Source: Ruminococcus sp.
GTDB taxonomy: Bacteria; Bacillota; Clostridia; Oscillospirales; Ruminococcaceae
Direction of reading: 5' to 3'
Length of the DNA: 33,021 nucleotides
NCBI GenBank assembly: GCA_017624895.1
Contig: JAGAMB010000032.1
Span: 1 to 33,021, forward strand
The notes beneath the pieces are model-generated. The model saw only the letters and a program-made list of their open reading frames with translations, did not search any database and was not told where the DNA came from. Positions 9,468-16,945 of the stretch are shown in pieces; the first letter of the stretch is position 1, and each line of letters starts with the position of its first letter. The position numbers and the translations under genes are program-made.

Positions 9468-9533
9468 CTGCACAATAAAATTGTGCAGCTTATCCTTGAT
9501 ATTTCCGACGGCAATACCGCACAGAGCTTGTGC
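9468..9533 (-). repeat. Copy C of the dispersed structured leader element
   Basis: Read on the minus strand, 9533-9510 gives TGCACAAGCTCTGTGCGG then TATTGCC, a small hairpin GCACA-AGCTC-TGTGC. After about 20 nt a second perfect hairpin follows (9468-9488, CTGCACAAT/ATTGTGCAG), then the SD and ATG of the lipoprotein gene. The first part matches copy A in the serC leader and copy B near 26500. Confidence 0.6.
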
Positions 9534-9542
9534 AGCGCTGCC

Positions 9543-10295
9543 TTAGCCTTCATAGATTTTATCGTCGTATTTGAAGAACACAAGATTGATCGTCATATTT
9601 CCGTTCAGCGCACGAAGCTCGTCAATAAACTTCTTCTGGTCGATATTCTCGGAAACATCAACGGAATAAATAAGCTCAAAAAGTGTGCCGAAATTAGTTG
9701 TCTTAACTCGTCTGAGCTTGTGAAATCTTGTATATTTTGAAAGTACAGGGTCAAAAACTCCCTGATAGTCAAGATTTTCAGGAATTGTGATTTTAAGCGT
9801 CATATGTCTTGTCTTGCAGCCGCCGAAATTCATCTCGGACAGTACAAACATCACAACGCCAAGCACCGCAAAAAATACTACGGCAAATCCAATATATCCG
9901 ATACCGCAGGCAACACCTGCCGCCATTGCAAAGAAGATATACGCTATATCCTTCGGATCGCCCGGTACGCTTCGGAAACGCACAAGTGTGAATGCTCCTG
10001 CAAGACTCAGCGCTCCTGCCGTTGTGTTGATGAGAAGAAGAATAAGCGAAACAATGGTCGGAAGCATAATTATAGTGAATACATAGCTCTGTGAATAGCC
10101 CTCTTTTCTGTGACAGAAGATGTACACAAGGCTTATGAGGAAACCGATAACAAGTGCCGCACCCACGCACATACAAAACTGCCCGATCGTAATATCAGTT
10201 ACAGCTTGTGCCGAAGGCGAAGCAAAAATATCTGTCCCCGACGATCCCGTTTCATTAGTTAATACATTCCCGAAAAAATTGATTGCTGCCAGCAT
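9543..10295 (-). CDS. DUF4956 family membrane protein
   Basis: The 250-residue protein has about four membrane helices, for example VGAALVIGFLISLVYIF and IIMLPTIVSLILLLINTTAG, and a soluble C-terminal part from about residue 165. The motif TLVRFRSVPGDPKDIAYIFF between helices is the hallmark of DUF4956. It begins 3 nt after the VTC gene stop, so the two are translationally close. The family is known mainly by its pairing with VTC-domain proteins and CotH or beta-helix surface proteins. A role in making or exporting a polymer or modifying envelope proteins is inferred. Confidence 0.9.
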   Translation of the reverse strand: MLAAINFFGNVLTNETGSSGTDIFASPSAQAVTDITIGQFCMCVGAALVIGFLISLVYIFCHRKEGYSQSYVFTIIMLPTIVSLILLLINTTAGALSLAGAFTLVRFRSVPGDPKDIAYIFFAMAAGVACGIGYIGFAVVFFAVLGVVMFVLSEMNFGGCKTRHMTLKITIPENLDYQGVFDPVLSKYTRFHKLRRVKTTNFGTLFELIYSVDVSENIDQKKFIDELRALNGNMTINLVFFKYDDKIYEG

Positions 10296-10298
10296 ATC

Positions 10299-11087
10299 CT
10301 ACACACTCCTGTTAATTAATTTTTTATTGTTTATCATTGATATTCCCGAAATCTGTATGCGGCTCTTTGAAGCCTGCTCCTGCACAAATGCCATATATGC
10401 CCTTCCGTATTTCGAGAAGCTCGTCTTGTATATTTTCAGCTCCGAAAGCTTATGAAGAAGCCAGTCCGGCATTGAATCGGATATCTTGACTTCCATAATA
10501 CGCTGATCCGCTTCAATGATAAAATTCCCGTAGCTTCGACATTCAAGGCTCAGATCATACCTTCTCTCCGTCAGCTTTCTATCAAAAGTAAGACGGAAAT
10601 CCTTATTATCCTTGCCGAAAAAAGCCTCCCTCTGATAGCTGATATACTGCTTAGGACTAACGGGGTAATGGTCAAGAAAAGCATCAAGCTCCTTGAAAAC
10701 CTGATTTTGTATGTATTTATCCGACTGTGGTTTTCTGCCTGTTGCAAGATACTCCTGACATTCGCCCAAGGTCATTGATACGCGCCTTTTTGTAACTATA
10801 CCGCCGATTTTCTTCTTGATCTCCAGAAACACGGGGGAATTTTCATCAGCAGGCGAATAATAGCTTCTCAGGCGGATTTTCTCCTTGTAATAGGGCTTTG
10901 CAAGAGATTCTCTTATAAGAAAATCATCGGGGGTATCATAATAAATGTTATAAATTCCGTACTCTTTGCCGCCTACGCAATACTTATCAGGGTTCATATA
11001 TTCATTGATAACTTCCATAAGCCCCTCATACTGCTCCATATTAAGGAGAAATTTTATTTCCTTACGGGCAAAGCTGCATATAGCCAT
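10299..11087 (-). CDS. VTC-domain (polyphosphate polymerase-like) protein
   Basis: The 262 residues carry the VTC tunnel-fold motifs in order: RKEIKFLL near the start, YNIYYDTPDD, KIRLRSYYSP, VFLEIKKKIGGIVTKRR, YQREAF, FRLTFDRKL, and a C-terminal IMEVKISDSMPDWLL. In yeast Vtc4 these basic and acidic tunnel residues bind polyphosphate and Mn and polymerise polyphosphate from ATP. Bacterial VTC proteins of this size occur beside DUF4956 and surface proteins, and their substrate is not settled. The SD AAAGGAG precedes the ATG. It is first in its operon. Confidence 0.9.
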   Translation of the reverse strand: MAICSFARKEIKFLLNMEQYEGLMEVINEYMNPDKYCVGGKEYGIYNIYYDTPDDFLIRESLAKPYYKEKIRLRSYYSPADENSPVFLEIKKKIGGIVTKRRVSMTLGECQEYLATGRKPQSDKYIQNQVFKELDAFLDHYPVSPKQYISYQREAFFGKDNKDFRLTFDRKLTERRYDLSLECRSYGNFIIEADQRIMEVKISDSMPDWLLHKLSELKIYKTSFSKYGRAYMAFVQEQASKSRIQISGISMINNKKLINRSV

Positions 11088-11438
11088 ATAAACAACTCCT
11101 TTCGTCAGATTTCACATAAAATTCTTCCGCTTCTATATCCATTATAATCCTATTAGCTTAAAATAATCTTAAAGATTATATTTCTCATTATAATTCATCA
11201 TATGTTCATATTTCTCTTTCAGAATTATAACATTTTTTTCATCTGTTATTCATTATAACACACCATTTATTGCTTTGCAACCGAATTATTGCGGTTTTTC
11301 AGCAATTTCCGATATTTTTTCATTTTGTATTGACTTATCTTTACAAAAGGAGTATAATAACACTATAAACATTATATATCGTCTATCAACATTTTTTGTA
11401 GTTTAAATTAATTTTGCACAAAAGGAGTATCTTATTCT
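11088..11438. other. Divergent intergenic region with palindrome
   Basis: This gap separates the minus-strand VTC operon from the plus-strand DUF4230 genes. It contains the plus promoter at 11330-11358 and a minus-strand TATAAT-like sequence near 11145. A palindrome, AATAATCTT-A-AAGATTAT, near 11162-11180 could be an operator. No gene is seen. Confidence 0.45.
11330..11358 (+). promoter_or_regulatory. Sigma-A promoter of the DUF4230 genes
   Basis: TTGACT (11330-11335) and TATAAT (11353-11358) are 17 nt apart. The spacer is nearly identical to that of the serC promoter at 12743-12771. Confidence 0.85.
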
Positions 11439-12029
11439 ATGGAAAAATTAAAGTCCAAACTACTCTTAGCAGCAATAATAATAGCTGCGATCTCATTAAC
11501 TATCACCGTTTTTCTTCTGAAAAAACCGAAAGATATTCCGGAACAGCAACCTGAAATCATCACCCAGAATCGGATAGAAGAAATTATAGATGTCAGCCGT
11601 CTGTCAACATTCGAAGCTATATATAACGGCGTTGCAAAGGTCAGCAATTCTGAAGAAACAGAAAAAATTGACTATTATGTTTCATATGAAGCAACTGTAA
11701 AAGCAGGTCTTAACTTTGATAATGTTGAAATAAGCGTGGACAACGAGAAAAAAATTATAAATATATCTATTCCGCCGATCGAAATCAACGACGTCAATGT
11801 AGATATAGCTTCCCTTGATTACATATTTATCAACAAGGCTGCAAATACAGAAACCGTATCAAAACAGGCTTACAAAAAATGTATTGAGGACGCTGAAAAT
11901 GAAAGCAGCGCCGAGAAAGAAATATATTGTATTGCCGAGGAAAACGCTATGAATATTATCAAAGCACTTATTGTTCCATTCGTACAGCAACTCGACAATG
12001 AATATAAAATTGAAATCGCTGCAAAATAA
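11439..12029 (+). CDS. DUF4230 family membrane-anchored protein
   Basis: The 196-residue protein has one N-terminal membrane helix (LLLAAIIIAAISLTITVFLL, residues 8-27) and an external domain. STFEAIYNGVAKVS, then KIDYYVSYEATVKAGLNF and a conserved IINISIPPIEI, match DUF4230. An Ala/Glu-rich helical C-terminus follows. DUF4230 function is unknown to me. The next gene is a lipoprotein paralogue 13 nt downstream. The SD AAAGGAG lies about 10 nt before the ATG. Confidence 0.8.
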   Translation: MEKLKSKLLLAAIIIAAISLTITVFLLKKPKDIPEQQPEIITQNRIEEIIDVSRLSTFEAIYNGVAKVSNSEETEKIDYYVSYEATVKAGLNFDNVEISVDNEKKIINISIPPIEINDVNVDIASLDYIFINKAANTETVSKQAYKKCIEDAENESSAEKEIYCIAEENAMNIIKALIVPFVQQLDNEYKIEIAAK

Positions 12030-12042
12030 CAGGTGAATTTAT

Positions 12043-12675
12043 ATGAAAAAAATATTTTTAATATTAGCGGCTATCCTTTCTTTAATGTGTGTATCCTGCA
12101 AAGCAACTGAACCGGCACAATCAGAAACTATCGCTATTAAACCGCAGGAAACTCAAATGAGAAATATCTGCGAACTCGCTACTTTTGACTGTTACTACCA
12201 CAACGTAGCAAAATATTACGAAAAAGACGCAACGGGAGCCTTGCTGTGGAAAAAAGACCGGAAATTCTGGATAGAATATTCGGGAATCGTTACAATCGGT
12301 ATTGATGTATCAAAGGTAAAATTCAACATAAGCGATGACACAGTTTCTATAACGCTGCCACCCGCACAGGTTCAGAGCTGCAAGGTTGATGAAACTACAC
12401 TTACTGATGAGTCGTTTATAATTGATGCAGAGTCAGCCGTGGTAGAAGCTGAACACCAAACAGCTGCATTTAAAGAAGCACAGGAAAATATGAAAAAAGC
12501 AGCGGCAAACGATAATGTTTTACTTGAAAACGCCCGTTCAAGAGCAAAACAGCTTCTTGAAGGCTATGTTAACAATATCGGAAATCTTGTAGGCAAAAAA
12601 TACACAATCGTTTGGGAATGTCTTGACAGCGAACAGCCCACAACATCTGAGGTTTCATCGCCTGCTTCAACATAA
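12043..12675 (+). CDS. DUF4230 family lipoprotein
   Basis: The 210-residue protein has a signal peptide ending in a lipobox-like SLMCVSC, so it is likely a lipid-anchored version of the preceding protein. The shared core is visible: LATFDCYYHNVAKYYEK, FWIEYSGIVTIGIDVSKVKF and VSITLPPAQV align with the same segments of the upstream gene. A long Ala/Glu helix (residues about 125-175) follows, then a Ser/Thr-rich tail. The two genes look like a tandem duplication with different membrane anchors. Their role is unknown. Confidence 0.78.
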   Translation: MKKIFLILAAILSLMCVSCKATEPAQSETIAIKPQETQMRNICELATFDCYYHNVAKYYEKDATGALLWKKDRKFWIEYSGIVTIGIDVSKVKFNISDDTVSITLPPAQVQSCKVDETTLTDESFIIDAESAVVEAEHQTAAFKEAQENMKKAAANDNVLLENARSRAKQLLEGYVNNIGNLVGKKYTIVWECLDSEQPTTSEVSSPAST

Positions 12676-12683
12676 CATTGATA

Positions 12684-12721
12684 AACAGCCCTTTCAAAAT
12701 CCTGAGGGCTGTTATTTTTTT
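12684..12721 (+). terminator. Terminator of the DUF4230 operon
   Basis: A 9-bp stem AACAGCCCT/AGGGCTGTT (12684-12692 with 12705-12713) is followed by a T run at 12715-12721. Confidence 0.9.
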
Positions 12722-12742
12722 CAAAAAAATCCATATTTTATA

Positions 12743-12771
12743 TTGACTTCTCTTTATAAAAGGAGTATAAT
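12743..12771 (+). promoter_or_regulatory. serC: Sigma-A promoter of serC
   Basis: TTGACT (12743-12748) and TATAAT (12766-12771) are 17 nt apart, giving a leader of about 175 nt. The whole 30-nt block differs at only two positions from the DUF4230 promoter at 11330-11359. Confidence 0.85.
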
Positions 12772-12811
12772 ATTTATGTACGGCAAATGCTGTTTTTTGT
12801 TAAGACAACAA

Positions 12812-12922
12812 CCGCACAAAGCTCACCTGTGAACTTTGCACGGATTTCGTTTGCATATTTCGCACAAGCGCTGTACGGCATTGTCTTGATCGAATGGATT
12901 GACAAAATAATGTCACTCCATT
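12812..12922 (+). promoter_or_regulatory. Structured serC leader, copy A of the dispersed element
   Basis: Hairpin one is CAAAG-C-TCAC-CT-GTGA-A-CTTTG (12817-12838). A linker TTGCATATTT (12851-12860) follows, then CGCACAAGCGCTGTACGGC at 12861-12879. A last strong hairpin at 12893-12922 (AATGGA..TGACA paired with TGTCA..TCCATT) ends about 30 nt before the ATG. No T run follows any of these, so it is not a simple attenuator. The T-box sequence and other riboswitches known to me are absent. Confidence 0.55.
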
Positions 12923-12951
12923 TGATAATATATATTATGGAGGTTTTTACA

Positions 12952-14034
12952 ATGAGCAGAGTTTACAATTTCAGTGCAGGTCCCGCTGTTCTTCCTGAGG
13001 AAGTTCTCAGAGAAGCTGCAGAAGAAATGATGGATTATCAGGGCTGCGGTATGTCCGTTATGGAGATGTCACACCGTTCAAAGGTTTATGACAACATCAT
13101 CAAGGAAGCTGAACAGGATCTTCGCGACCTTATGAATATTCCCGATAATTACAAGGTACTTTTCCTTCAGGGCGGTGCTTCTCAGCAGTTCGCAGCTGTT
13201 CCTATGAACCTTATGAAGAATAAGAAGGCTGCTTACATAATCACAGGTCAGTGGGCTAAGAAGGCTTACCAGGAGGCTCAGATGTACGGCGAGGCTGTTG
13301 CTGTTGCTTCATCTGCTGACAAGACTTTCTCATATATCCCCGATTGCTCCAATCTCGATATCCCTGAGGACGCTGATTACGTTTATATCTGCGAAAATAA
13401 TACAATCTACGGCACAAAGTTCTGGGAGCTTCCCAATACAAAGGGCAAGGATCTCGTTTCTGACGTTTCTTCATGCTTCCTTTCAGAGCCTGTTGACGTA
13501 AGCAAGTACGCTGTTATCTACGGCGGTGTTCAGAAGAACATCGGACCTGCAGGCGTTGTTATCGCTATCGTTCGTGAAGATCTTATCACAGATGACGTTC
13601 TCCCCGGCACTCCCACAATGCTCAAGTGGAAGACACAGGCTGATAATGACTCTCTCTACAACACTCCTCCCTGCTACGGTATCTATATCTGCGGCAAGGT
13701 ATTCAAGTGGCTCAAGAAGATGGGCGGCCTTGAGGCTATGAAGGCTCACAACGAGAAGAAGGCTGCTATCCTCTATGATTTCCTTGACAATTCCAAGATG
13801 TTCAAGGCTACTGTTGAGAAGAAGGATCGTTCACTCATGAACGTGCCTTTCATCACAGGCAGCGATGAGCTTGACGCTAAGTTCATCAAGGAGTCCAAGG
13901 CTGCAGGCTTCGAGAACCTCAAGGGACACAGAAGTGTTGGCGGTATGAGAGCTTCTATCTACAATGCTATGCCTATCGAGGGCGTTGAAAAGCTTGTTGA
14001 ATTTATGAAGAAGTTCGAGGCTGAGAACGCTTAA
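12952..14034 (+). CDS. serC: Phosphoserine aminotransferase
   Basis: The 360-residue protein has the usual SerC length and start, MSRVYNFSAGPAVLPEEVL. The SD GGAGG precedes this ATG; upstream in-frame codons fall in the structured leader and were rejected. The PLP-binding lysine is in YGGVQKNIGPAGV near residue 195. The substrate-binding segments GGASQQFAAVPMNL and GHRSVGGMRASIYNA are present. It converts 3-phosphohydroxypyruvate and glutamate to phosphoserine and 2-oxoglutarate in the cytoplasm and can serve in vitamin B6 synthesis. serA follows 69 nt downstream on the same strand. Codon use is strongly biased (CTC, CTT, GCT, AAG), which suggests high expression. Confidence 0.97.
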   Translation: MSRVYNFSAGPAVLPEEVLREAAEEMMDYQGCGMSVMEMSHRSKVYDNIIKEAEQDLRDLMNIPDNYKVLFLQGGASQQFAAVPMNLMKNKKAAYIITGQWAKKAYQEAQMYGEAVAVASSADKTFSYIPDCSNLDIPEDADYVYICENNTIYGTKFWELPNTKGKDLVSDVSSCFLSEPVDVSKYAVIYGGVQKNIGPAGVVIAIVREDLITDDVLPGTPTMLKWKTQADNDSLYNTPPCYGIYICGKVFKWLKKMGGLEAMKAHNEKKAAILYDFLDNSKMFKATVEKKDRSLMNVPFITGSDELDAKFIKESKAAGFENLKGHRSVGGMRASIYNAMPIEGVEKLVEFMKKFEAENA

Positions 14035-14050
14035 TTTACGTATTCACGTA

Positions 14051-14076
14051 TATGGGCGGGATTATTTCCGCCCATA
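14051..14076 (+). other. Intercistronic hairpin between serC and serA
   Basis: A perfect 9-bp inverted repeat TATGGGCGG/CCGCCCATA (14051-14059 with 14068-14076) has no T run. It may stabilise or process the message rather than end it. Confidence 0.5.
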
Positions 14077-14103
14077 CATTAAAAACTGAAAGAGGTAATT
14101 GAA

Positions 14104-15264
14104 ATGTTTAATGTTTATACACTTAATAAGATTTCATCTATCGGTACTGATATCTTCGATAAGAGCAAGTACGCAGTTTCCGAGGATTGCGCTAATCCCG
14201 ACGCTATTATGGTTCGTTCCGCTAAAATGCACGATATGACTTTCGGCGATAAGCTCCTTTGTATTGCTCGTGCAGGTGCAGGCGTAAACAATATCCCCGT
14301 TGACAGATGCGCTCAGGAGGGTATCTGCGTATTCAATACTCCCGGTGCTAACGCTAACGCTGTTAAGGAGCTTGCTATCTGCGCACTTCTCCTTGCTTCA
14401 AGAAAGATTACAGAGGCTGCTGCATGGGCTGCTTCACTCAAGGGTACAGAGGATGCTCCTAAGACTGTTGAAAGCGGAAAGTCCAAGTTTGCAGGTCCTG
14501 AGATCGCAGGCAAGACACTCGGCGTTATTGGTCTTGGTGCTATCGGCGGTAAGATTGCAAACGCTGCTGAGGCTCTCGGTATGAAGGTTATCGGTTACGA
14601 TCCTTATCTTTCCGTTGGTGCTGCTCTCCAGATGAATCCCGCTATCAAGATCGTTCCTGAGCTTAACGATATCTACAAGAACAGCGACTACATCACAATT
14701 CATATGCCTTACACTCCTCAGACAAAGAACACAATTGACGCTGAGCAGATCGCAATGATGAAGGACGGCGTTCGTCTTATCAATCTTGCAAGAGGCGAGC
14801 TTATCAACAGCACCGCTGTTATCGAAGCTATCAAGGCTGGTAAGGTTGCTAAGTATGTTACTGACTTTGCTGACGATATCGTTCTCGGTGAGGAAAATGT
14901 TATCGTTCTTCCCCACCTCGGTGCTTCAACTCCCGAAAGTGAGGACAACTGTGCTATTATGGCTGCTGACGAGATCATCGACTACCTCGAAAACGGCAAC
15001 ATCAGAAACAGCGTTAACTACCCCAACCTTTCAATGAACGCTGTTGGCACAAAGATCTGCATTATCCACAAGAACGTTCCCACAACAATTGCTTCTATCA
15101 CAACTGTTGTAGGCAACGAGGGTATCAACATCGAAAATATGGCTAACGCAAGCAAGGGCGATTTCGCTTACACAATGCTTGACGTTACAGGCGAGGTTTC
15201 TGCTGCTGTTGAGGGCAAAATCAACGCTGTTGACGGTGTTATCCGTGTAAGAGTTATTGGTTAA
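14104..15264 (+). CDS. serA: D-3-phosphoglycerate dehydrogenase, short ACT form
   Basis: The 386-residue protein has the Rossmann motif GVIGLGAIGGKIANAA near residue 140. The catalytic Arg, Glu and His motifs are seen in NLARGELINS, the conserved acidic region near 255 and VLPHLGAST. A C-terminal ACT domain (KICIIHKNVPTTIASITTVV, residues about 315-386) is present and lacks the longer intervening domain of some SerA proteins. It oxidises 3-phosphoglycerate to 3-phosphohydroxypyruvate with NAD, the first step of serine synthesis. ACT domains commonly sense serine. It is grouped with serC. No serB is seen. The SD GAGGT lies 7 nt upstream. Confidence 0.96.
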   Translation: MFNVYTLNKISSIGTDIFDKSKYAVSEDCANPDAIMVRSAKMHDMTFGDKLLCIARAGAGVNNIPVDRCAQEGICVFNTPGANANAVKELAICALLLASRKITEAAAWAASLKGTEDAPKTVESGKSKFAGPEIAGKTLGVIGLGAIGGKIANAAEALGMKVIGYDPYLSVGAALQMNPAIKIVPELNDIYKNSDYITIHMPYTPQTKNTIDAEQIAMMKDGVRLINLARGELINSTAVIEAIKAGKVAKYVTDFADDIVLGEENVIVLPHLGASTPESEDNCAIMAADEIIDYLENGNIRNSVNYPNLSMNAVGTKICIIHKNVPTTIASITTVVGNEGINIENMANASKGDFAYTMLDVTGEVSAAVEGKINAVDGVIRVRVIG

Positions 15265-15277
15265 TTGACATATAACA

Positions 15278-15309
15278 ACAGCCGACGTTTATTCGTCGGC
15301 TGTCTTTTT
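15278..15309 (+). terminator. Terminator of serA
   Basis: A 10-bp stem ACAGCCGACG/CGTCGGCTGT (15278-15287 with 15294-15303) is followed by a T run. Its tail ends only a few bases before the start codon of the next gene. Confidence 0.92.
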
Positions 15310-15315
15310 AATATT

Positions 15316-15846
15316 ATGATTAAATTTCTACTGGACGTTGTACCGAAAAAAGAGCAGCATAATCTCGCACATAGTCTGCTGAAAGATATGCTCAGAGAAT
15401 ACAAAATCGACTACACCGAAGATATGACGAAAAAAACGGACTACGGCAAGCCATATCTTGCGGATTATCCTGATATTTATTTCAACCTCTCCCATTCTGA
15501 GGGAATTGTCGCGTGTATCGTTGAAAATCGGGAATGTGGTATAGACTGCGAAAAAGTCCGCGAGTATCGCCCGAATGTGATGAAACGTGCCTTTTCGGAA
15601 AAAGAGCAGGCTATGATCCAATCAGCTCCCGAAAGTGAAAGGAATATGCTGTTTTTTACTCTGTGGACGCTGAAAGAAGCCTATATAAAAGCAATAGGCA
15701 AAGGCTTGTCTTTCCCTATGAATGAAGCTGAATTTCTCATCGAGAACGGAAAAATAACAAGCAATATCAAGGATTATGAGTTCCGTCCATATATCATCGA
15801 GGGCGGAAAATTTGTTATGGCAACAGCGGTGAGAATTAATGCGTAA
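15316..15846 (+). CDS. 4'-phosphopantetheinyl transferase superfamily protein
   Basis: The 176-residue protein carries the family motifs YGKPYL, IYFNLSHSEGIVACIV, GIDCEKVR, FSEKEQ and WTLKEAYIKAIGKGLSFP. These include the metal-binding Asp and Glu and the Lys of the WxxKEA motif. It moves phosphopantetheine from CoA to a carrier protein Ser. Length and layout suggest the Sfp-like or small AcpT type. The chosen start MIKFLLDVV sits 6 nt after the serA terminator T run and has no visible SD; an upstream TTG would place the terminator inside the gene. The last codons and the TAA belong to a dispersed intergenic repeat (15838-15877). The carrier-protein target is not in the window. Confidence 0.88.
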   Translation: MIKFLLDVVPKKEQHNLAHSLLKDMLREYKIDYTEDMTKKTDYGKPYLADYPDIYFNLSHSEGIVACIVENRECGIDCEKVREYRPNVMKRAFSEKEQAMIQSAPESERNMLFFTLWTLKEAYIKAIGKGLSFPMNEAEFLIENGKITSNIKDYEFRPYIIEGGKFVMATAVRINA

Positions 15847-15877
15847 TTATTTGTAGAGGCGGATATTGGCAGTCCGC
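15838..15877 (+). repeat. Dispersed intergenic repeat R1, copy 1
   Basis: This 40-nt stretch starting AATGCGTAATTAT and ending TTGGCAGTCCGC matches the reverse complement of 19141-19180 at 34 of 40 positions by eye. It overlaps the stop codon of the transferase gene. A related palindromic piece, GGGCGGATAATATCCGCCC then CTACAC, lies at 15951-15976. Confidence 0.75.
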
Positions 15878-15989
15878 AATTTCATAATAAAAGGGACGGA
15901 AAACTCCGCCCCCTGAGAGTGTCGAAAAAACTGAATTTCGTTCCGAAATTTCGGGCGGATAATATCCGCCCCTACACCAAATTACGGTA

Positions 15990-16080
15990 TATAGCCGATT
16001 TTTAGGGACAGGTTGAGCCTTGTCCGTTATACAAAGCACCTTTTTATACAGGCTAAAGGGACGGAAAAATTTCCGTCCCT
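15990..16080 (+). repeat. Composite intergenic repeat R2, copy 1
   Basis: It begins TATAGCC, continues TAGGGACAGGTTGAGCC and TTGTCCGTTATA, then CCTTTTTATACA, and ends in the hairpin AGGGACGGAAA/TTTCCGTCCCT. The same order of modules occurs after the CLC gene at 21759-21855. The terminal hairpin could act as a weak two-way terminator. The rest of 15847-16252 shows no gene. Confidence 0.7.
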
Positions 16081-16252
16081 TAATATTTTATGGGCATCTC
16101 TAAAATTCGTTTGATTAAAGGAAAAGCAGATAGGTATGGCAGCTGCAAGGAAGCCTTCCGCAGATGTGCTGTCGCATTTCAAGTTTTTCTGACGCAGAGA
16201 AATTTTCTTTGTGCCGAGTATTTGATGGCAAGGTTTAGTTTTGGGAGCAATA

Positions 16253-16564
16253 TTATTCCTTTGTGATAGGCACAACCTTTAATGTCAAGCCCAATGGTTC
16301 AAGAACCTTTAAAAATGTTTTCAGCTGAGGGCTGGTATAACCCTTTTCCATTCTGGCAATAACAGGCTGTTTCACTCCGCTGAGTTCTTCCAGTTTCTTC
16401 TGGCTGATGCCTTTTTCCTGTCTGGCTTTGATAAGCTCCCCGATAATAGCAACTCTGAGGTCGCTTTCTGCAATTTCTTCGGAAGTGAAAATTTCATCTC
16501 TCACTTCGTCCCAGCTTCTTCCGATTGCAGAGTTTTCTCTGGTAGATTTCTCTCTGTTATTCAT
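16253..16564 (-). CDS. XRE-type antitoxin (HigA-like)
   Basis: The 103-residue protein has a helix-turn-helix in residues about 45-95 ([19 protein letters not shown], then [20 protein letters not shown]) and a Lys/Val-rich end. It overlaps the upstream toxin gene by 8 nt, the usual HigB-then-HigA order. The expected role is to bind and neutralise the toxin and repress their shared promoter. The 10-bp inverted repeat over that promoter is the likely operator. Confidence 0.88.
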   Translation of the reverse strand: MNNREKSTRENSAIGRSWDEVRDEIFTSEEIAESDLRVAIIGELIKARQEKGISQKKLEELSGVKQPVIARMEKGYTSPQLKTFLKVLEPLGLTLKVVPITKE

Positions 16565-16919
16565 ATTTTACGCCCCTTTCCATAAGGTCTGCAAGCTCAC
16601 GCTTGGCTTTTTCTATTTCCCTTTTAGGTGTTTTCTGCGTTTTCTTTATAAACTGATGCAACAGTACATAACCGCCGTCTATCCATGCCACAAAAAGTAT
16701 TCTGTCACGGAGAGGTCTGAGTTCCCATATTTCACCGTCAAGATGCTTTATATATGGCTCTCCTGCCTGCGTTCCATAACAACGAAGCATTTCAATATAG
16801 TCACCTATCTTATTGAGTTTTATACGGCTATCCTTGTCTTTTTTCCTGGATAACTCTGTAATATACTCCAACACCGGCTCATTTCCGTTTTTATCCTTGT
16901 AAAAATATATCTTGTGCAA
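16557..16919 (-). CDS. RelE/HigB-type toxin (phage Gp49-like)
   Basis: The 120-residue protein has the Gp49/HigB layout: [13 protein letters not shown] near the start, then [20 protein letters not shown], then [20 protein letters not shown]. These basic and aromatic motifs are typical of ribosome-dependent mRNA endonuclease toxins. The start is TTG, chosen because AGGAGAGGGGG lies just upstream and no ATG precedes it. A weak start codon could limit toxin output. It is first in the toxin-antitoxin operon. Confidence 0.88.
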   Translation of the reverse strand: MHKIYFYKDKNGNEPVLEYITELSRKKDKDSRIKLNKIGDYIEMLRCYGTQAGEPYIKHLDGEIWELRPLRDRILFVAWIDGGYVLLHQFIKKTQKTPKREIEKAKRELADLMERGVKYE

Positions 16920-16945
16920 GTTTATTTTCCCCCTCTCCTAATATT

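Noticed and set aside
12787-12951. Upstream ATG start for SerC giving 55 extra residues
   Set aside because: The extra part is not conserved in SerC and falls in the structured leader. The ATG at 12952 has GGAGG at good distance and gives the family N-terminus.
12772-12951. T-box or serine-type riboswitch in the serC leader
   Set aside because: The conserved T-box sequence and a terminator/antiterminator pair are missing; the hairpins match the dispersed element instead.
15265-15315. Upstream TTG start for the phosphopantetheinyl transferase
   Set aside because: It would place the serA terminator hairpin inside the coding region and adds residues unlike the family.
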